Part shown: positions 36,501-47,351 of the stretch, piece after piece
Layout: the number at the start of each line of letters is the position of its first letter
Numbering within the stretch: position 1 is the first letter of the stretch
Source of the DNA: Coprinopsis marcescibilis
Lineage: Eukaryota; Basidiomycota; Agaricomycetes; Agaricales; Psathyrellaceae
DNA length: 64,000 nucleotides
Assembly: GCA_004369085.1 (NCBI GenBank)
Contig: ML210166.1
Coordinates: 124,001 to 188,000, forward strand
Direction: 5' to 3'
Made by a program: the position numbers and the translations under genes
The notes under the pieces: generated by a model
The model's database searches: none
What the model was told of the DNA's origin: nothing
What the model saw: only the letters and a program-made list of their open reading frames with translations

Positions 36501-37221
36501 AGTCTCTAGTCTCAACGAGGGTGTGATTGGAAACTGACCTTTCTTGTAGCGCAATATCACCCCGAGATTTGAGTTTGGGTTCGGGCTGAGCTACACGACG
36601 TTCGAGTATAACCAGTTGGCTGTCACCAAGATTGGTGGGACTGATGATGTGGACGGAGAGTTGGTGCAGGCTTGGGAAAGTGGGGAGGCTACTCCCAAGC
36701 TTCCAGGAATATCTAGAGCGTTCTGGTACGTCCCTCTCTTATCTTCATTTCCCGGATACTAACTTGTGATGTGTTCTCGTTGTAAGGTTGCACCGGCCTG
36801 CGTATGAGGTTACCTTTACAGTGCAAAACACCGGAAGTGTATTTGGCGGAGATGTAAGCGTTCCTTAACCCCTTCCTTGGACAGCGCCTGACCGGCCTTT
36901 GTGCTCAGATCCCACAAGTATACCTCAACTTCCCAGACTCGTCTGGTGAACCACCTTCGGTGCTTAAAGGGTTCGCGAACACCGAACTCCAGGCTGGCGA
37001 GAGTAAACGTGTCACTGTGACACTGTCTCGGTGAGTACATGCGCTTGTGACTTTCCAATCCCGAATGAGCGATAGCTGACTGACTTTCTTTCATCGGTAG
37101 CTATGATCTGAGTATTTGGGATGTAGAGAAGCAAGGCTGGAGGAGACCAGAAGGAACAATTGGCCTCACTGTTTCGAGGAGCAGTCGGGATCATAAGCTG
37201 CGTGGGAGTGTTCCTGCCTAG
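33598..37221 (+). CDS. secreted GH3 beta-glucosidase
   Basis: This is an extracellular beta-glucosidase that releases glucose from cellobiose and other beta-glucosides. The ATG at 33598 is followed by a basic N-region and hydrophobic helix (FLLQALLVTLVANVAISSA), then a Ser/Thr/Pro-rich linker of about 90 residues not usual in the minimal family. Domain landmarks in order: WPGLCLEDSPLGVRFADYV, AINAAASWNRRLI, GRNWEGFGADPFLAG, CAKHLVEKEQEFKR, the nucleophile region GYILSDWQAQHSTMSAVTGL (Asp of SDW; an intron falls inside WQA), MSMPGD, GAASIVVLKNEKGALPLG, GNSIADVLFGEWNPSGRLPY, the C-terminal FGFGLSYTTFEY and the fibronectin-III-like end through IPQVYLNFPD. It ends RGSVPA with TAG at 37219. Many short introns; no break seen. 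Confidence 0.94.
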
Positions 37222-37916
37222 CCACACCCTTTGGCCACTACAATAATGAATGAGATGACCTGGAGAAGGGAGGGTTGGAGTTTGAGAGAGACAGGCAGAC
37301 GTTGGACATTGCGAACAATACATACCCCTTGACTTTTGTTGTACCCATTTTAAATTGTTGCATCTATTACCTAAAACATTATCAACACTCTTGCACGTTG
37401 CGAACTGAGCAATACTAAAGGGAGGAACGGAGAACGAGTCTATTTGACACGGTCTACGCAACCAAGTAAAGAAACGATAGTGGATTATAATTCCGGACGA
37501 GGTACTACTACTACTTGAACCGCGTAGACTAATCGAGAGCGCAGATATGCCTAAAGATCTAAAGTAGATAAATAACCAACCAGGGCGGGCAAGCACCGGC
37601 CCCCCGGTCGGGACTCGTGTATATACGCTTGATCACTGTCTGTTGTCAGATTGTCAGCTGGTGTCTACGTAGGCAAGTGTACGTCGCATGCGAGTGGAGT
37701 CGCTGGAGATGTTGTTAAATAAGTGGATGGGTGGAGGAGAAGGGTTGGGAAAGAGGCCGTTGAGGGCCGGTAGTACACAGAATGTTACAAGGTGCAGGGG
37801 TGTGGGTGTGGGGAGCGTAAACGGTGGGGAGAGGGGGATATAGGTAAAGGGAGAGAGAGAGGCAGTAACGAGACTGTGTGCGTAGCTTCCAAACACAACC
37901 CAGGCCCGACGCGATC
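37222..37916. other. intergenic between convergent genes
   Basis: About 700 bases of 3' flank. Minus-strand open frames (up to 194 codons, 37012-37596) overlap the antisense of the GH3 end and have no motif. A G-rich stretch at 37720-37860 is low-complexity. Confidence 0.4.
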
Positions 37917-38835
37917 TTAGGTCGACTTGGCCGCATTCTTCTTGCGCTGCTCTGCGCGCTTGGTGTAGATCATGGTCGTGAATGGTCCTTCGAAGCGCAG
38001 GGCGATGAGGTAGACGACGTAGACGTAGACGCTGACGAAGAGGCCTGCTGGGCGTTCGAGCCTGATATGCGTAGGTTTCATGTCAGTTCGGGTTTCTCGT
38101 TGTGGAATATGATAGGGGACGCTAGTACGTACCAGAGAGAGGTTGCGATAAAGCTGAGGGTGCTACCGACGTACATCGGATCGTTGAGCACGTTGAATGG
38201 GAATCTAACGGTGTTCAGTAAACCGTTTTCAGCCAACGTTATGGATTCAGTCGGGAAACGAGGATATCGATCCTACTTACCCCTCAACACGCTTGTCCAT
38301 CAGGATACCAAAGTAGTCACCGAGGAAGGTCCCGGTGACACCCAACTGCCAGGTGGAGCTGATGACGAACAGCTGGCCTAAGCCACCGAGCACGATTGCG
38401 ATCTTGCTGGCATATTCGTAGGGGATCAGGGCGATGCGGGGTTGTTCGGAAAGGGCGTTGTGGAACCTAATTTTCGTATTTATCCGTGAGTTCAACGTAT
38501 TCTTGTTCTTATAAACCGTCAGAGAGCGATAGAGACAGTACTTACAGAGCATCTCGAAGGAGACCGAACGAGAAAATGAGCACAGCGAGGAAGTAGCAGC
38601 CGTATCTGGTGTTCCCGCCAAAGAGCTTCGTGATAGTCTTGTTACGGTATTCTGCAAGTGCGCCGTGCGCGTAACAAAGTCAGATATACATCCTTATTCT
38701 TATTTCTGTACCATTGAACCACTTACCGTTCCTTGCAACGATATTCCATGCGGTCGGGTTGAACGTGATGGCAAAGAGCGAGAGGAGCAGCGAGCTCTTG
38801 CTCAGATCCAAAAGTGTAGCGAAGTCGAGGGACAT
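37917..38835 (-). CDS. OPI3: phospholipid N-methyltransferase (OPI3/PEMT type)
   Basis: An ER membrane enzyme that uses S-adenosylmethionine for the last methylations of phosphatidylethanolamine to phosphatidylcholine. From the ATG at 38835 the protein starts MSLDFATLLDLSKSSLLLS and continues LFAITFNPTAWNIVARN, EYRNKTITKLFGG and CYFLAVLIFSFGLLRD. Later come GQLFVISSTWQLGVTGTFLG, DYFGILMDKRVEGFPFNVLN with DPMYVGSTLSFIATSLW, and the C-terminus YVYVVYLIALRFEGPFTTMI then YTKRAEQRKKNAAKST. Several hydrophobic helices and the NDPMYVGSTL block fit the single-domain OPI3 group (about 200 aa) rather than the long CHO2. About five exons; no defect. Confidence 0.92.
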
Positions 38836-39393
38836 TTTGCTTTTTGAAGTGTTCAATACAAATTAATGTATTTGAAATCCAAAGGGAATTGAATAGAGAA
38901 GGAAGAGAAAATTCTAAGAGGCCGGACAGCGACACGTCGATGGACAAGAAGTGCTGGCATGCAGCCCAAGCACGTTTTCACGTTCCAGCCTGTCCCGACA
39001 TCACGCTCAATGGAGTTAGTCAGGGAATGCACATACCGGCTTTCTACAAGGTTCTACCTTAGTTCAATGGCGGGTCGTGCAGGGGCAAGATGTCGATAGC
39101 AGGTGGGCATGAACATAAATACAAGTACAACGAGAATGTCAATGACAATGACTTGGACAACGACGAAGAGTGTGCGAGTGAGCAGAAGATATGCGACGTG
39201 AGGATTCACCAAATCAACTAATGCAATCATCGATAGAAGAAAGAATCCAGATGTAGCGCAACAAAGCGTTCATCTAATGATAACAAATCCTTAAACAACT
39301 AGCCAAAGGACGGGATAGAAATAAACCGTCTTTTCCATGGGTCAGGAACGCCGAGTCCCAGAAGCTGAGGCGACTCGGTGTGGTTATCGACAA
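38836..39393. other. intergenic, no gene recognised
   Basis: Spacer of about 560 bases: 5' flank of the OPI3-like gene and 3' flank of the E2 gene. I see nothing in it. Confidence 0.45.
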
Positions 39394-40721
39394 TCACAGC
39401 CGCTTCAATGCCTTCTTCCTCTTCTCCGCATTCGTCGTCACACTATTGGTTGCCGCACGCTTAACAGCCTTGCTCCCATTCGCACTGGCTATCCCAGCAG
39501 TCCCCGGCGCAACACCCATACCGATCCCAGCACTCGCATGTTTCCCTGCGGTTCCCACATTCGCATCTGCCGTCCCCAGCGGAGACGGTGACGGATGACG
39601 TTCATGTTTTGCCATATCTTTCTCCGCAGATAGCGAAGATTTGAATGTAAACACCTGCTGGGGACCGGGTGATGCGGATTTACGCGTGCTCATAGGCCGA
39701 AGGGATGCCGTCGCAGGCGTTGTTGATGAAGCGGTTGATGTTGAGGAAGAAACGATTCGCTTCGAAATGGGTTTGGAAGATGGGGCAGCGGTAATTGATG
39801 ACGTGGATGTGGATGGTGTGGATGGTGTTGGTGCAGGAGGAGGCGCAGGTGCTGGTGCGGCAGTAGATTTGGTCGCTTCACCATCGGGGTTCGAAGGTGT
39901 ATCAAACTCGACAGGCTTCACGCGTGGTGTAGCGTGCACACTCGTGATGAGCCTCGCCCGCGAGCAATAGCTGTCATAATCCTCCATGAACATCTTACCC
40001 GCCTCCTCGTCCAGGGCAGACTCGGGATTGGGGTAGATGAGGAGACATTTCACAGTGACGAGGATATGACCAATCCCATATGACGACTTCCAGTCCTTCT
40101 TGAGCGTGTTCACGCAAATTTCCCCAGTGGGGCCGACGTTTGGATGAAACAGCTTCGTCGAAAACCAACCTGAAACGCAATTCCAATAAATCATCCTCCT
40201 TCGTGAACCCAATATTACGAGCACACGCACATTTAGGTGGAGTAGTCGGAAACTCCTCCGTGAACACGAACCGGACTCTGAAGTATCCCCCAGCGTACGG
40301 TGTTCCTTCTATGTGGCACGAAACCCAACGTCAGCAAACCATTCTAGCACCTAAACACGTCGGAAATGCCAGCAGAGGCCATCATCGTCGCTCCAACCCC
40401 TCTCCGAAAATGACTGCGCCCAATACAAGGGCAGTTGCACACCTCCGACGAGCTGCGAGGCTTGCCTGACGTAAATTCAAACATGGACTAACCTGGGCCC
40501 TCAATAATACCCGTCACATCCAGCATATCATCCTCGTTCAGCTCTAGCCTGATCCCCTCAAGTGGGTTCTTCCTCATCTCGTTGATTTCGCGCATGAGCT
40601 TCTTCACCGCTGCTGCTGACGGAGGCTAAACGCAGCCGAACGGAAAGGAGAACCAACAACACAAGGTCAGTTCATTGTCTCTTTCAGTCGTCCCCTTTAG
40701 AAAGAACGAGCTACTCACCAT
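39394..40721 (-). CDS. ubiquitin-conjugating enzyme E2, UBE2S type
   Basis: Four exons: 40719-40721 (ATG only), 40493-40625, 40231-40308 and 39394-40169, giving 329 aa. The UBC fold shows [40 protein letters not shown] with [25 protein letters not shown] (active-site Cys) with [15 protein letters not shown], and [16 protein letters not shown]. Two features point to UBE2S rather than other E2s: the PNPESALxEEAG block close to the human one, and the last residues KRKKALKRL, which resemble the C-terminal tail by which UBE2S docks on APC/C to extend K11-linked chains. Between them is an Ala/Pro/Ser-rich insert of about 140 residues ([15 protein letters not shown]), much longer than in human UBE2S. 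The start codon is isolated by an intron. Confidence 0.88.
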
Positions 40722-41210
40722 GGTTGACGACAGCGATATAGAACTGGGTTAATGGGTTGGGAATATACGTGTAGAGAAGGCGCGAATGCCACAAAGAGTG
40801 TTACAATGTCAAGTTGGAGTAGGCTTCGTTGTTTGATTTGTTGTTGGGACACTACAAGCGGAGTTAGAATCTGCCATCGCGATTGGGTTCAACCGACTCA
40901 CGTGCTTTGATGAGCGAGCCAAGCCAAACGAAGTTGCCGTGCACTTGCGTCGTCCCATTCACTGACTTGAAGCGCTAAGCGCTGGTGTGATTTTGTCGAT
41001 CTCCTCAAACAGCGGGAATCCAGCCACTCTGTGAGATGGAGGGTATCAGGTGAGAGTGCTCAAATCAGCAACATGATGAGAATCATGACAAATGGCTTAT
41101 CAGTACGTTTAGCGGTGTCAAAAATAGTGACTACTCTGTATAGTCACCAACGGGCAATATTGATTAAGTTTTGAGGAGTACCATATATAGCATGCGCTGG
41201 CCTCTGATAT
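40722..41210. other. intergenic, no gene recognised
   Basis: 5' flank of the E2 gene and 3' flank of the PIP-box gene. No supported feature. Confidence 0.4.
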
Positions 41211-41856
41211 CTAGTCCGTATCCTTGTCGTTACTGCTGGTCGTGCGCGAAAAGAAGCCTGTGAGCGTGGTTTGGCCTTGACGCGCCTTCTTGTACTTTCG
41301 CTGAGTTCGGGGAGCCTGTAATGCCTCAACGGGGCCCGTGTACGGCGTTGTCCTGGCTAAATCAAAGGTTAACCACAGAACACGGACTAAGTAGTAAGTA
41401 GTAAGTATTGATTCGCTCCTTCTGCCTCCGCTTCTTAGCCTTTCTTGCAGCTTCATCAAGCCAATTCTCATCATCAGGGTCGTCTCCATCAATAACATCT
41501 CCCATAAGTCGACTTTCCCTCTTAGTACGACCTGTGGTACTGCAGCCCTCCTTTATAATCCTTGGTTTGACCAGATTCACTGCCTTGCATACTTCAGCAT
41601 CCTTATCTCCCATCCGAATTATCTCAACAATGGCTCCACCATCCTCCTTGTCCTTGCCCTCCCCCTCTGCCTCACATACCAGCCTATCCTTATCAAGCCG
41701 TTCCTCCTCTAGAACCTTTTCTTCCTTCTCGGGTTCTTCAGCTTCATCAGCACGCTCGCATTCCACTTCAACAGGCGGGTCTTCCTGCCGCATGCCCCTC
41801 TTCCTGTTTCTGAGGTTCTCCCAACTCGGATTATACACCCTTTTCTTTCTTCCCAT
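41211..41856 (-). CDS. charged nuclear-type protein with a C-terminal PCNA-binding (PIP) motif
   Basis: From the ATG at 41856 the protein starts MGRKKRVYNPSWENLRNRKR, a basic run that could be a nuclear localisation signal. A Glu/Lys-rich middle follows (RADEAEEPEKEEKVLEEERL), then DPDDENWLDEAARKAKKRRQ. The C-terminal part, in another frame, reads TTPYTGPVEALQAPRTQRKY, KKARQGQTTLTGFFSRT; QTTLTGFF fits the PIP-box consensus Qxx(L/I/M)xx(F/Y)(F/Y) exactly. The two parts join either by a 31-nt intron (gtccgt...tttag, phase-compatible but very short), by a longer unseen intron, or by a frameshift among the repeated tactta units at 41389-41408. It could be a transposon-associated or domesticated protein. 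I do not recognise the family. Confidence 0.55.
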
Positions 41857-42194
41857 TGCCTGAATGTAAATGCTGAGATGCTGAAACAAATCTAGGGCTC
41901 TCCTGCGTTCCCCAGTATTTTATATACATTGATTTGGGGTTCGTGCAAACTTTAAAGTGCATTGTGCCATCATGTGGATGTCATGGCTATCTAGGGTCCT
42001 TCCAAATACGCAGAGCCTTGCTAATTTGGTTGCCGGGTTCTGAGAGTGCTGATTTGGCAATGCTATGGGAGGCGAGAGGGCCTTACTTGCGAAAGTTCAT
42101 GGGTCACCTTTGTACATTGCACGTGTGCTTGTCATTCTGCCGGATTTTTCATATACAAGAGTTACGAAAAACGCATGGTAGGTAGAAGCTACTA
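41857..42194. other. intergenic, no gene recognised
   Basis: Spacer of about 340 bases between two minus-strand genes. I see nothing in it. Confidence 0.4.
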
Positions 42195-44216
42195 TTATAA
42201 GGACTGGCTGTCTCCACCTGAAATCCTACCAAGCAAAGCAACACACTCCTCCAATCCCTGTACATACCGCACATTCTGCGGTTTCTTCCCCACAAGCCGT
42301 CGCCAGGTCGAAACGGCCGTCCGAGCAGGAGCAAGCGCATCCTCTTCCAGCCCCAACCCAACCAGAGCCTCCGCATACGTCTTGTACAGACAACTACTGA
42401 CCTCGTCAACCGCAATATCATCAGAGCGCACGCAGATTATCTGGCCGAATATCTCAAACGCCTCCTCGAGCACTGGGAGCGCCTCTGAGTAACGCCGGCA
42501 CGCGTTAAGGGAGTAAGCCAGAGTGTCGAGCGATATAACCAGATCTTCTTGAAACTCCGGTTCCGCCACCATGGCGAGACGACGGAAGATGTCCACGGAC
42601 TCTTGAGCCAAGTCTACAGCCTCGTCCAGCCCGTGTCCCTGGATCGAAGCGACGCTATACGCCTGATGGCAAAGCTGCTGTGCCAGAGCTGCTTCGTATC
42701 TGCTAGGGTCACGCTCCACCAACAAACGACACAAGGCCAAACGCTCCTTGGTAGCTTCCATGCTATCCCGCGCCCGGTCGCATTTGTTCTGGATCCAGGT
42801 TATCCCGGACAAGATGTATGCCAAGAGGATGCCATGTCGTTCCAGATCGTCGGAGAGAAGCGGACGCAGGATCGCCAGCGCTTCTTGCTCTGTTTCAAGC
42901 GCTTCTGTCAGATGTCCCGTCTTTGCCAAGCATGTAGCATGCAAGTGGAGAAAGAGCGAGGCGTCGTGGTCCTTGACTTGGCATCGATTGTAGATGTCTA
43001 TCGCTTCTTGAACCAGAGGAAGAGCTTGAAGGTATCTGTCAGAAACTGTCAAGCAAACAGCGACCGAGCAGTATATCTTTGCGCTCTTCTTCAGTGCATC
43101 CTGATCTTCGACCACTCCACAAAGCTCCTATGAATTGAAGCTCTTAGTAAAGGCAGAGAGAGGTTACAACACATTGTTACTAACCAAGACACTATTCCTC
43201 GTACCCACAATATCTACCGCAGCGCCCGTGCACGCGATGACTTCCAGAACCGACTGCAAGTTCCCAACGACAACCTCATGAAGCGTCATCGCATAGGTCT
43301 CGTCGACGGTCTCAGCAGCTGACGCAACATGATGACCCCAAAAATATCGACAAGAGTACGCGAGGTGATCGGGAACTCCTTCCGGTAGTTGAGGGATATC
43401 AGGGGCAGATCCTTGCACAAAAAGATCCCATGCGCATTCTCCGTCAGTATATCCGAGGATAGGTACGTTCGTTGGTGTAAGGTCGTTTTTCAGCGCTAGC
43501 AATGTGGCTCGTGCCAACCCCGGTTCGTGATCTGCAGGGTGCAGCCGATATGGATATGGCGCGCGTTGGGTCAAATATTCGTGAACGGATTGGTGAAGCA
43601 GGCGGATTGGTTGCTTCGAGTCCTCTTTGGCGTAATCTTGAAGTAGAGGTCGAACCGACTTGCACATCCCGTGGATGTCAGCCTCGGTAATCCCGTTTGG
43701 GCTGAACAGAATGGACAGCGCCCCAGCTGAAAGTGGCTCGCGTAGCGTAACGAGTGACCCCATAACGAGAGTGTACACTTCTACGAATCTGGGATCTGTC
43801 CACTCCAATGATGACAGTACACGCTCATAGAGGTGTTCCAGCTTCTGTGTGGTACTCTCAGCCTCCGAACAGTAACTTGCTTCGTTGGTGCTGTTGGTCG
43901 ATTCGGTAGTTGGGGACCCAGCCGTTTTGGAGATGGAAGTTGGTAACAGTTCAGGAGAGATAGAGTCGCAGTGCTCTGATGTGCATAGCTTGCGTGTGTC
44001 GTAGGCCTCGATGAGGGTGCGGATGGACAGGACGTCGTCGATGTTGTGGTTCTGGGTATCGCCGCCGTGCCCGTGATGGGTGAAAACCCTGCGCAAAAGT
44101 CCACCTATATTCCATGCAACCGAAGTAGGGCTCCAAGGTCCTTGGCTGTTGGTTTCCACTTCCCCTCGAGCTAAACCGCCTGTTGGCTCCAGAACTCGCA
44201 CTGGAAGCCTAGACAT
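42195..44216 (-). CDS. NLR-like (STAND) fragment joined to TPR repeats
   Basis: Two exons (43185-44216, 42195-43127) with a 57-nt intron give 654 aa. The N-terminal 350 residues look like the part of a fungal NACHT/STAND protein after its NTPase: LEHLYERVLSSLEWTDPRF, GSLVTLREPLSAGALSILF, then KQPIRLLHQSVHEYLTQRA and HLAYSCRYFWGHHV, typical of basidiomycete NLRs. No Walker A or B motif is present, and upstream of the ATG at 44216 I find none. The second exon is helical TPR-like: ALPLVQEAIDIYNRC, CLAKTGHLTEALETEQEALA, EALPVLEEAFEIFGQI, YAEALVGLGLEEDALAPART. Complete fungal NLRs sense non-self and trigger responses. This gene could be a truncated NLR, an adaptor, or a gene missing its 5' part. 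Confidence 0.75.
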
Positions 44217-44766
44217 TGGATAGCTAGAAAATAGGAGTTTGGTAAGTACAAGAACTTGAAAGTTTGTGGTAGTAGCGAAAGCCTTACTCGTGTTAGGGAT
44301 ACGCTCGGTGCCAGAACATTGAGTATGAATAAAGGTTACGCTAAGATTGGATATTCCTATTCCGTGTTAGATACCTTGTTCAAATACTGAACAAGGCACC
44401 CTAGACCCGAGCGCTGAGCATTAACAGGCATTAACGTGATGATAAGCTGCTTCTCGCGGTCCTAGTATCGTTGGATTCTCCCCTTGTCCGTTGCCTGTGA
44501 TGTCATAAGCAGAGGGACAAGGCTTCGAGGACAACCATTTGATGTCACGACATGCCAACTCGGCAATGAAGAAGTATGTATGATGTCGGAGAGATAATCT
44601 GAGCGTGAATTTGGGATGAGTCATCATGGTGCTCGCAAGCAAAGTTGTGCGCCAGTTGCTAGTTACTACTGCAATTGAAGCGTTGCAGCAATATTTACTT
44701 CTCACTTATATCTATCCCTGATCTACCTTTTACCTGTCGCCCAGGCCACAAAGCTCAAATCTCGCC
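44217..44766. other. divergent intergenic region
   Basis: About 550 bases between divergent starts; probably both promoters. No other feature supported. Confidence 0.45.
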
Positions 44767-46485
44767 ATGCCGTCGATCGACATCAATGATCTTCCCCCCG
44801 AAATCCTGGAGGACATCTTCCTTCTGTCCACGCAGTCGGTCTCTGACGGACGTAATCCATACCAAGCGCCTGCTCGCACAATCTCAAACCTGAGCTCCTG
44901 GTCGAATCCTTCAGTCAATCCCATCATTTTGGGTCGTGTGTGTTGGTATTGGCGCAGGGTTGCCTTATCCCTCCATACTCTATGGGCCAATATATCCATC
45001 CTCTCTCCATCAAACAAAGATGTTTCAAGCCTTCGTTTATGGCTGGAACGGTCGGGCACACAGATCCCTCTCCGCCTCTGGATCGTGGAGGAGAAAGACT
45101 ACTGGGATATTTTGCCAGCCCCTACCGTGGTGCAAGACATACTATCTCAAGTCCTCCAAGTTCGGCACAGGTGGGAGCTTCTGCACCTAGAGGTTATACT
45201 GGCACCGCAGATACAAGAGTACTTAGACGGGAATATCAGCAATGGTGTGGCGAACGCATTAAAGACCGTCTCGTGGTGTTGGGACAAGTCGAAGAGCCCA
45301 GACGGAGCCTTCCTCACTCGGCTCTGGAAGCACCTCATCTCCCCCAGCCTCCAGCACATCAGATGCGAGCGCTTTCCAGCTCTTTGGTCCTCCATCAACC
45401 TCCAGCAGCTGGTCGAACTGGATATCCAGGAACTAGAGGTGGATACACTTATCACATTACTGCCTTCGTTCTTCAATCTCAAGGTCATCAAAGTCCGCGA
45501 TCTTTTGGAGGCGGGTAACGGTTGGGCATTCCCAGACAATCAAATCCGCCTGGGCTCGCTGAAATACCTCCTCATTCACAAAATAAGGATCGTGATGGTC
45601 GACCTGCCACGCCTCCTGGACTTGCTCATAACCCCAATGCTCGAAGGGGTTAGCATTAAATTTGGATGCAGCTCGACGGAGCTCGTAGAGATTGCATTGT
45701 CCATAGAGAATCTCATTATACGCTCCGACGCAACGAAACAGCTCAGACACATCATACTGAACAAATCGAGCATGTCAAGGGGCCTCCTCAGCGTTGAAGA
45801 TGACATCCTGACTCGACTTTTCAAATCCCCAGCACTTTCCAGCGTGCGCACCATTTCGACAAACTACTACGCTCGTGACGGCGCCATATCCACCCTCGTT
45901 TTGGCGCCAAACTTTCAGTTCATTCCGGACCTAACGTATCTTACTGCAATGCATTGTTGCATCTCTGACGACATCATTACCGGGTTTATGAATTCGCGGG
46001 TACCCAAGATTCGCCACACCAGGTTCTACCAAAGTAAAAGGCTTTTCAAGCACACAAATCTACAATCTTTGGAGCTCCCTGGGATGAGGACAGTTGTTTC
46101 CGAATTCTGCGGTTCTTTTTTGGCGCGTTTCCACAGCATTGATCACTGGGTCTGGCCCACAGAACCGAGGATGAATTGATGCAGGTGCGAACATATCTAC
46201 TATGTGTACATACGATTTACACATCACTAATTATCCAAGATAGCAGAACCACTTTTTTGGCTTTCCCCCTCGCATCAAGTCGACTCGTTCGCTCTGAGCG
46301 CTGAGTTTTGCCGATTTTATGAGGAAAGAAATTGCTTGGACAGTATACTCCGGGCTGTGGAGCTAGTATCCAGGATGTGTTTCGACAACCCTCAAGGCTC
46401 TCTCGGGCGTTGGGAAGCAGCCCGGGAATCGCTTATCGCGCGCACTGAAGACATACTCCTAATTAGTCGGTACTTTGAAATGTAA
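44767..46485 (+). CDS. F-box protein, source family of the pseudogene at 28083
   Basis: The first exon opens MPSIDINDLPPEILEDIFLL, an F-box start (DLPPEILxxIFLL), with GRVCWYWRRVALSLHTLWAN completing the motif. Leucine-rich material follows, ending near FLARFHSIDHW; that frame stops at 46177. A good coding stretch continues just downstream in another frame (about 46242-46485): AEPLFWLSPSHQVDSF, CRFYEERNCLDSILRAVELV, SRMCFDNPQGSLGRW, ILLISRYFEM and TAA at 46483. I therefore place a C-terminal exon there, with an acceptor near 46240 and an unresolved donor around 46150. Total length is about 540 aa. It probably binds Skp1 and a substrate for SCF ubiquitination; the substrate is unknown. Confidence 0.78.
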
Positions 46486-47351
46486 TGTGTATCAGTGGAG
46501 CCGCTGTCTCAGGTTGCTGTTAACCCAATAGGGCTGTTTCAATCCTCAATCAGCACTATACGGTGCCATGGCTTTATCCTTCATTAGCGCCCGTGAGGTT
46601 GATGCAGGTACCAACGTCAAATGTAGCGAAAGAGCTCGCAACACAGCACCCAGTATATTAATTTCAGCTAGTGGAGCTCATAAAAGTAAACAACCGTGTC
46701 CCCCAGCCAATGGAAGGGTATAGATGTCCTTCAGAAGATAGGGGTACATCGCTGAGTCTGCGTTGACTAGGTAATTACCGATGGCATACCCGAAACCAGC
46801 AAGCCAGTACACACTACTATGGCAAAAAAACTGCCAGTGCGGACGTCGGTAAGGAACATTGTTGCGAAAGCTCGGGACACCGATTTTACTTGTTAACTTC
46901 CAGTCGGCATCAGGGACGACCGTGTCACCTAGAAAGGAATATCCTCGCAAGGTTGAATGTTTTCATCTGGTAGAGAAAGGTGAGCCAACATTCCAAGAAT
47001 CATCATGTATCATCCTCGCACGTCGAAAGTACTTGCGTCATTGATTCCGAACAGCCTTACTGTTTTAGTGACATCGTTTTCCTAGAAAGGAATATCACTG
47101 AACCCAGTCTGGACGTGGTCTCTGCGATATGCGGAAGTTCAACTTTGAGTGCCACTGGGTCTCTATCTCGTAGTCTTTACCTTAAACTCTTCCAGGAAAA
47201 GGAGAAAGGCGACTGAGAAAAGTGGGGTCTGTCTGCTTGAGCGCATGGTATAAAAGCTGGGCCGAGCTCGAGAAAGCTAGATCTTCACCCACTCTCCTTC
47301 TCGAAACACTTCCCCACCTTCTGTCTTTATCTCCAGCAAGCTTTTTTAATA
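46486..47351. other. intergenic, no gene recognised
   Basis: About 870 bases. The minus-strand frame at 46678-46950 has no convincing family signal. The end is the TATA-containing promoter of the next gene. Confidence 0.4.
47249..47256 (+). promoter_or_regulatory. TATA box of the small Cys-rich gene at 47352
   Basis: The sequence tataaaag lies 103 bases upstream of the ATG. The paralog at 52392 has the same tataaaag 93 bases upstream of its ATG. Confidence 0.6.

Noticed and set aside
46678..46950. 90-codon minus-strand open frame with a hydrophobic middle, perhaps a transporter fragment
   Set aside because: No recognisable motif, no splice partners, poor start context.
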